DNA from: Chloroflexota bacterium
Lineage (GTDB): Bacteria; Chloroflexota; UBA6077; FW602-bin22; JACQUS01
DNA: 7,013 nucleotides
Direction: 5' to 3'
Assembly (NCBI GenBank): GCA_016210125.1
Contig: JACQUS010000187.1
Coordinates: forward strand, 1-7,013
Made by a program: the position numbers and the translations under genes. Positions 5,231 through 7,013 of this stretch are shown here, piece after piece (the stretch's first letter is position 1; each line of letters starts with the position of its first letter). The notes beneath the pieces are model-generated. The model did no database searches and was not told the DNA's origin. It was given only the letters and a program-made list of their open reading frames with translations.

Positions 5231-5578
5231 CTAGCGGCGCTCCCGCAGACGGGCCGCCTTGCCGACGCGCTCGCGCAGGAAGTAGAGCTTGGCCCGCCGC
5301 GTCTTGCCACGGCGCACGACCTCGACTTTCTCGACACGCGGCGAGTGCAGCAGGAACGTGCGCTCGATTCCTACACCGTGGGTCACGCGGCGCACGGTGA
5401 ACGTGCGATTGATCGTCTCACCGCGGACGCCGAGGACAATGCCCTCGAACGCCTGCACACGCTCGCGGCTGCCCTCGACGATCTTCACGTAGACGCGGAC
5501 GCTGTCACCCGGGACGAATGCGTCCGGGCTCTCTTTCATGTAGTCTTGCTCGACTAAACGAATCAGGTTGATGCTCAC
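5231..5578 (-). CDS. rplS: 50S ribosomal protein bL19
   Basis: A 115-residue protein of the large ribosomal subunit, located near the subunit interface. The full family pattern is present: FVPGDSVRVYVKIVEGSRER (21-40), QAFEGIVLGVRG (42-53), FTVRRVTHGVGIERTFLLHS (60-79), and RRGKTRRAKLYFLRERVGKAAR (89-110). Length is normal for bL19. The start is GTG 5578-5576; no ATG is near, and AGAGGA lies about 4 nt upstream, so a GTG start for a ribosomal protein looks real. It heads an rplS-rnhB-yraN block. The usual upstream partners rimM and trmD are not here; an MFS transporter is, with its stop 84 bp away. An extended -10 promoter and a leader hairpin lie in that gap. Confidence 0.97.
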   Translation of the reverse strand: MSINLIRLVEQDYMKESPDAFVPGDSVRVYVKIVEGSRERVQAFEGIVLGVRGETINRTFTVRRVTHGVGIERTFLLHSPRVEKVEVVRRGKTRRAKLYFLRERVGKAARLRERR

Positions 5579-5593
5579 GCTTCCTCTGCTCCC

Positions 5594-5611
5594 GCTCGGC
5601 CCGCGCCGAGC
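5594..5611 (-). ncRNA. Leader hairpin in the rplS 5' untranslated region
   Basis: On the minus strand GCTCGGC pairs with GCCGAGC as a perfect 7-bp stem with a GCGG loop. It ends 15 nt before the rplS GTG and only a few bases before the AGAGGA ribosome binding site, and it lies downstream of the predicted promoter, so it would be in the mRNA leader. It could modulate rplS translation, as ribosomal-protein leaders do, or act as a weak stop for the upstream MFS transcript; no U-tract supports the latter. Confidence 0.4.
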
Positions 5612-5638
5612 CTCGAACGGCGACTGGCACTGCCGCAG

Positions 5639-5668
5639 AGTATAGCATCCTGGCCGCTGGCCCTACAA
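5639..5668 (-). promoter_or_regulatory. Extended -10 promoter for rplS
   Basis: On the minus strand TGC-TATACT (5647-5639) is an extended -10 element with five of six bases of TATAAT. TTGTAG (5668-5663), 18 bp upstream, is a weak -35 that also contains the MFS stop codon. The expected transcript start near 5632 gives a leader of about 54 nt to the GTG of rplS, enclosing the hairpin at 5594-5611. This is the best promoter candidate in the window. Confidence 0.55.
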
Positions 5669-6865
5669 CTTGGCCGCGGCCTTCGGCGCGCCGAGCGCCG
5701 CCAGCGCGCCGACCAGGGCTACGGCCGCCGCGCCGAGATACGACGGCCCCAGCGTCCCGAGCAGGTCGGCCGCGCGCCCGGCAACCGCCGGCCCGATGGC
5801 CTGGCCGACGGCGAACATCAGCACGCTCAGCGACTGGCCGGCCGGCGCCAGGCGCGGCGGCACCAGCGGCGTGATCGCCGCGCCGGCGATGACCTGGTAG
5901 CCCATCAGCGTGAAGCCGAAGAGGAGCGTGGAGACGAGCATCAGCCCCGGCGCCGGGGCCACGAGCAGGGCAATAGCCAGCGTCTGCGTGGCGAAAATGA
6001 GTCCCGCGGCCCGCCCAAGGCCAATGCGATCCGCCAGCGCGCCCCAGGTCACCCCGCTAGCCACCGAGGCGACGCCGGCCGCGGCCCAGAGCTGCCCCGC
6101 GGTGGCCACGCTCACCCCACGCTCGCCAACCAGCCAGGCGGCGAAGAACGTCGTGTAAACCGCGTTGGACGCGCCCGTCGCCAACCCGAGGAGGCACCAG
6201 TACCACACGCGCCACGCGCCATAGACGGCCCGCCAGTTCACCGGCCCCAGCGCGTAGGCCACCGGAGACTCGCGCAGCGTGACGAACCCCGCGACGAGCG
6301 CGAGGACACCCACGCCACCCAGGGCGAGCCAGCCCTCGCGCCAGCCGGCCACGGCCAGCAGCGCAGGCATGGACACGCCGGTCACCAGCAGGGCCAGGCC
6401 CATGGCGCTCAGAACGGCGCCGAAGACCAGGCCGCGGCGCTCGACGCCGATCCACTGCGACGCCAGGCCGATCACCGTGGGCGGAATGGCGCCGGCGCCG
6501 AGACCGACGACGGTCTGCGCCACTAGAACGCCGATGTAGTCTGGCGCCACGCCGCTGGCCAGCATGGCCACGGTGCCGAGCACCAGCGCGGCCAGAATCG
6601 TCCGCCGCGGCCCGATGCGCACGGCGATGACCCCGCCGCCGAACGCCGCGAGCATAAAGCCGACGAAGTTCCCAGTGGCGACCAGCCCCGACTCGAAGTA
6701 GCTCAGCCCCATGTCGGCGCGCATCGTCGGCAGTAGCATCGGGTAGGCGTAGCGCGGCAGGCCCACACCGGCGAATTGCGCCGCGATGCAGCCGGCCACG
6801 ACTGTGGCCACCAGCGCAGCTCGTGAGCGACCCGCTCGGCTCACCTCGGCACGCGGTCCGCGCAT
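5663..6865 (-). CDS. MFS transporter, YbfB/YjiJ-like
   Basis: A 400-residue polytopic inner-membrane protein with about 12 hydrophobic helices, of the major facilitator superfamily. The segment GVGLPRYAYPMLLPTMRADMG near residues 33-53, with Y56-F-E-S-G following, resembles the G-x-G-R-F-A-Y-x-P-x-L-P-x-M opening of the YbfB/YjiJ group. The loop after helix 2 (G76 to R88, with IGPRR) is a variant of MFS motif A, and a better copy, GALADRIGLGR (275-285), lies in the second half, showing the usual internal duplication. Substrate unknown. The ATG at 6865 lies 10 bp after the stop of an aminotransferase, with no clear Shine-Dalgarno sequence, so translation probably depends on coupling to that gene; GTG codons at positions 8 and 19 are alternative starts. 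Confidence 0.88.
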   Translation of the reverse strand: MRGPRAEVSRAGRSRAALVATVVAGCIAAQFAGVGLPRYAYPMLLPTMRADMGLSYFESGLVATGNFVGFMLAAFGGGVIAVRIGPRRTILAALVLGTVAMLASGVAPDYIGVLVAQTVVGLGAGAIPPTVIGLASQWIGVERRGLVFGAVLSAMGLALLVTGVSMPALLAVAGWREGWLALGGVGVLALVAGFVTLRESPVAYALGPVNWRAVYGAWRVWYWCLLGLATGASNAVYTTFFAAWLVGERGVSVATAGQLWAAAGVASVASGVTWGALADRIGLGRAAGLIFATQTLAIALLVAPAPGLMLVSTLLFGFTLMGYQVIAGAAITPLVPPRLAPAGQSLSVLMFAVGQAIGPAVAGRAADLLGTLGPSYLGAAAVALVGALAALGAPKAAAKL

Positions 6866-6875
6866 CGCCGGCGGC

Positions 6876-7013
6876 CTAGCTCACCAGCATGGCCTCGTAC
6901 TGCTCGCCGAGCGCCCGCGTGATCGGGCCTTTTTGGCCATTGCCGATGGGCCGGCCGTCGACCTCGACGATGGCCTTGATGCCGCCGGCCGTCGACGTGG
7001 TGAGCACCTCGTC
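6876..7013 (-). CDS. Class IV PLP-dependent aminotransferase, C-terminal fragment
   Basis: The last 45 residues of a protein that continues past the right edge. DEVLTTSTAGGIKAI (1-15) followed by VEVDGRPIGNGQKGPIT (16-32) is the C-terminal signature of fold-type IV aminotransferases such as branched-chain aminotransferase (IlvE), D-amino acid transaminase, aminodeoxychorismate lyase and R-selective amine transaminases. The T-S-T-A-G-G form binds the PLP phosphate and, to my recollection, is more frequent in IlvE-like and R-amine transaminase groups than in the others; the exact substrate cannot be set from this end alone. The stop TAG lies 10 bp before the MFS start, so the two genes are probably one operon. 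Confidence 0.82.
   Translation of the reverse strand, partial: DEVLTTSTAGGIKAIVEVDGRPIGNGQKGPITRALGEQYEAMLVS

Noticed and set aside
5656..5661. GGCC-AGC-GGCC stem right after the MFS stop as a terminator
   Set aside because: Only 4 bp of stem, no U-tract, and it falls within the spacer of the better-supported rplS promoter.

Overview
The window comes from a very GC-rich bacterial chromosome. Coding regions show strong G/C preference at third codon positions, long spurious antisense ORFs, and frequent GTG starts (the response regulator, the acetyltransferase, rnhB and rplS). No single gene fixes the phylum. GC-rich intergenic hairpin repeats and an EPS-type deacetylase/methyltransferase/glycosyltransferase group would fit Chloroflexota or a similar environmental lineage, but that is a weak inference. 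No tRNA, rRNA, CRISPR array, transposase or phage gene is visible.

Layout from left to right. Bases 1-84 (minus) hold the N-terminus of a response-regulator receiver, probably CheB-type. Bases 85-426 are a 342-bp non-coding stretch with a duplicated C-rich 17-mer, a 12-nt palindrome and two hairpins; part of it resembles a dispersed intergenic repeat. Bases 427-1743 (minus) encode a GT4-like glycosyltransferase. A 54-bp divergent gap (1744-1797) separates it from a plus-strand pair joined by an ATGA overlap: a polysaccharide deacetylase of the PEP-CTERM/XrtA-locus type (1798-2601) and a class I SAM methyltransferase (2598-3248). These three genes look like a small module that builds and modifies an extracellular or cell-surface glycan.

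The methyltransferase converges on a minus-strand housekeeping block, and the two stop codons lie in one shared CTAG. In its own reading direction this block is rplS (bL19), rnhB (RNase HII), yraN (UPF0102 nuclease-fold protein) and a GNAT acetyltransferase coupled to yraN by a GTGA overlap. rplS has its own good extended -10 promoter and a leader hairpin. The usual rplS neighbour trmD is absent; upstream instead are a YbfB/YjiJ-like MFS transporter and the C-terminus of a class IV PLP aminotransferase, 10 bp apart and likely co-transcribed.

Most of the window is ordinary. I do not see strong evidence for an undescribed system. The points most worth a second look are the repeat-rich non-coding stretch, the rplS promoter and leader, the acetyltransferase welded to the end of the rplS-rnhB-yraN block, and the glycan module.
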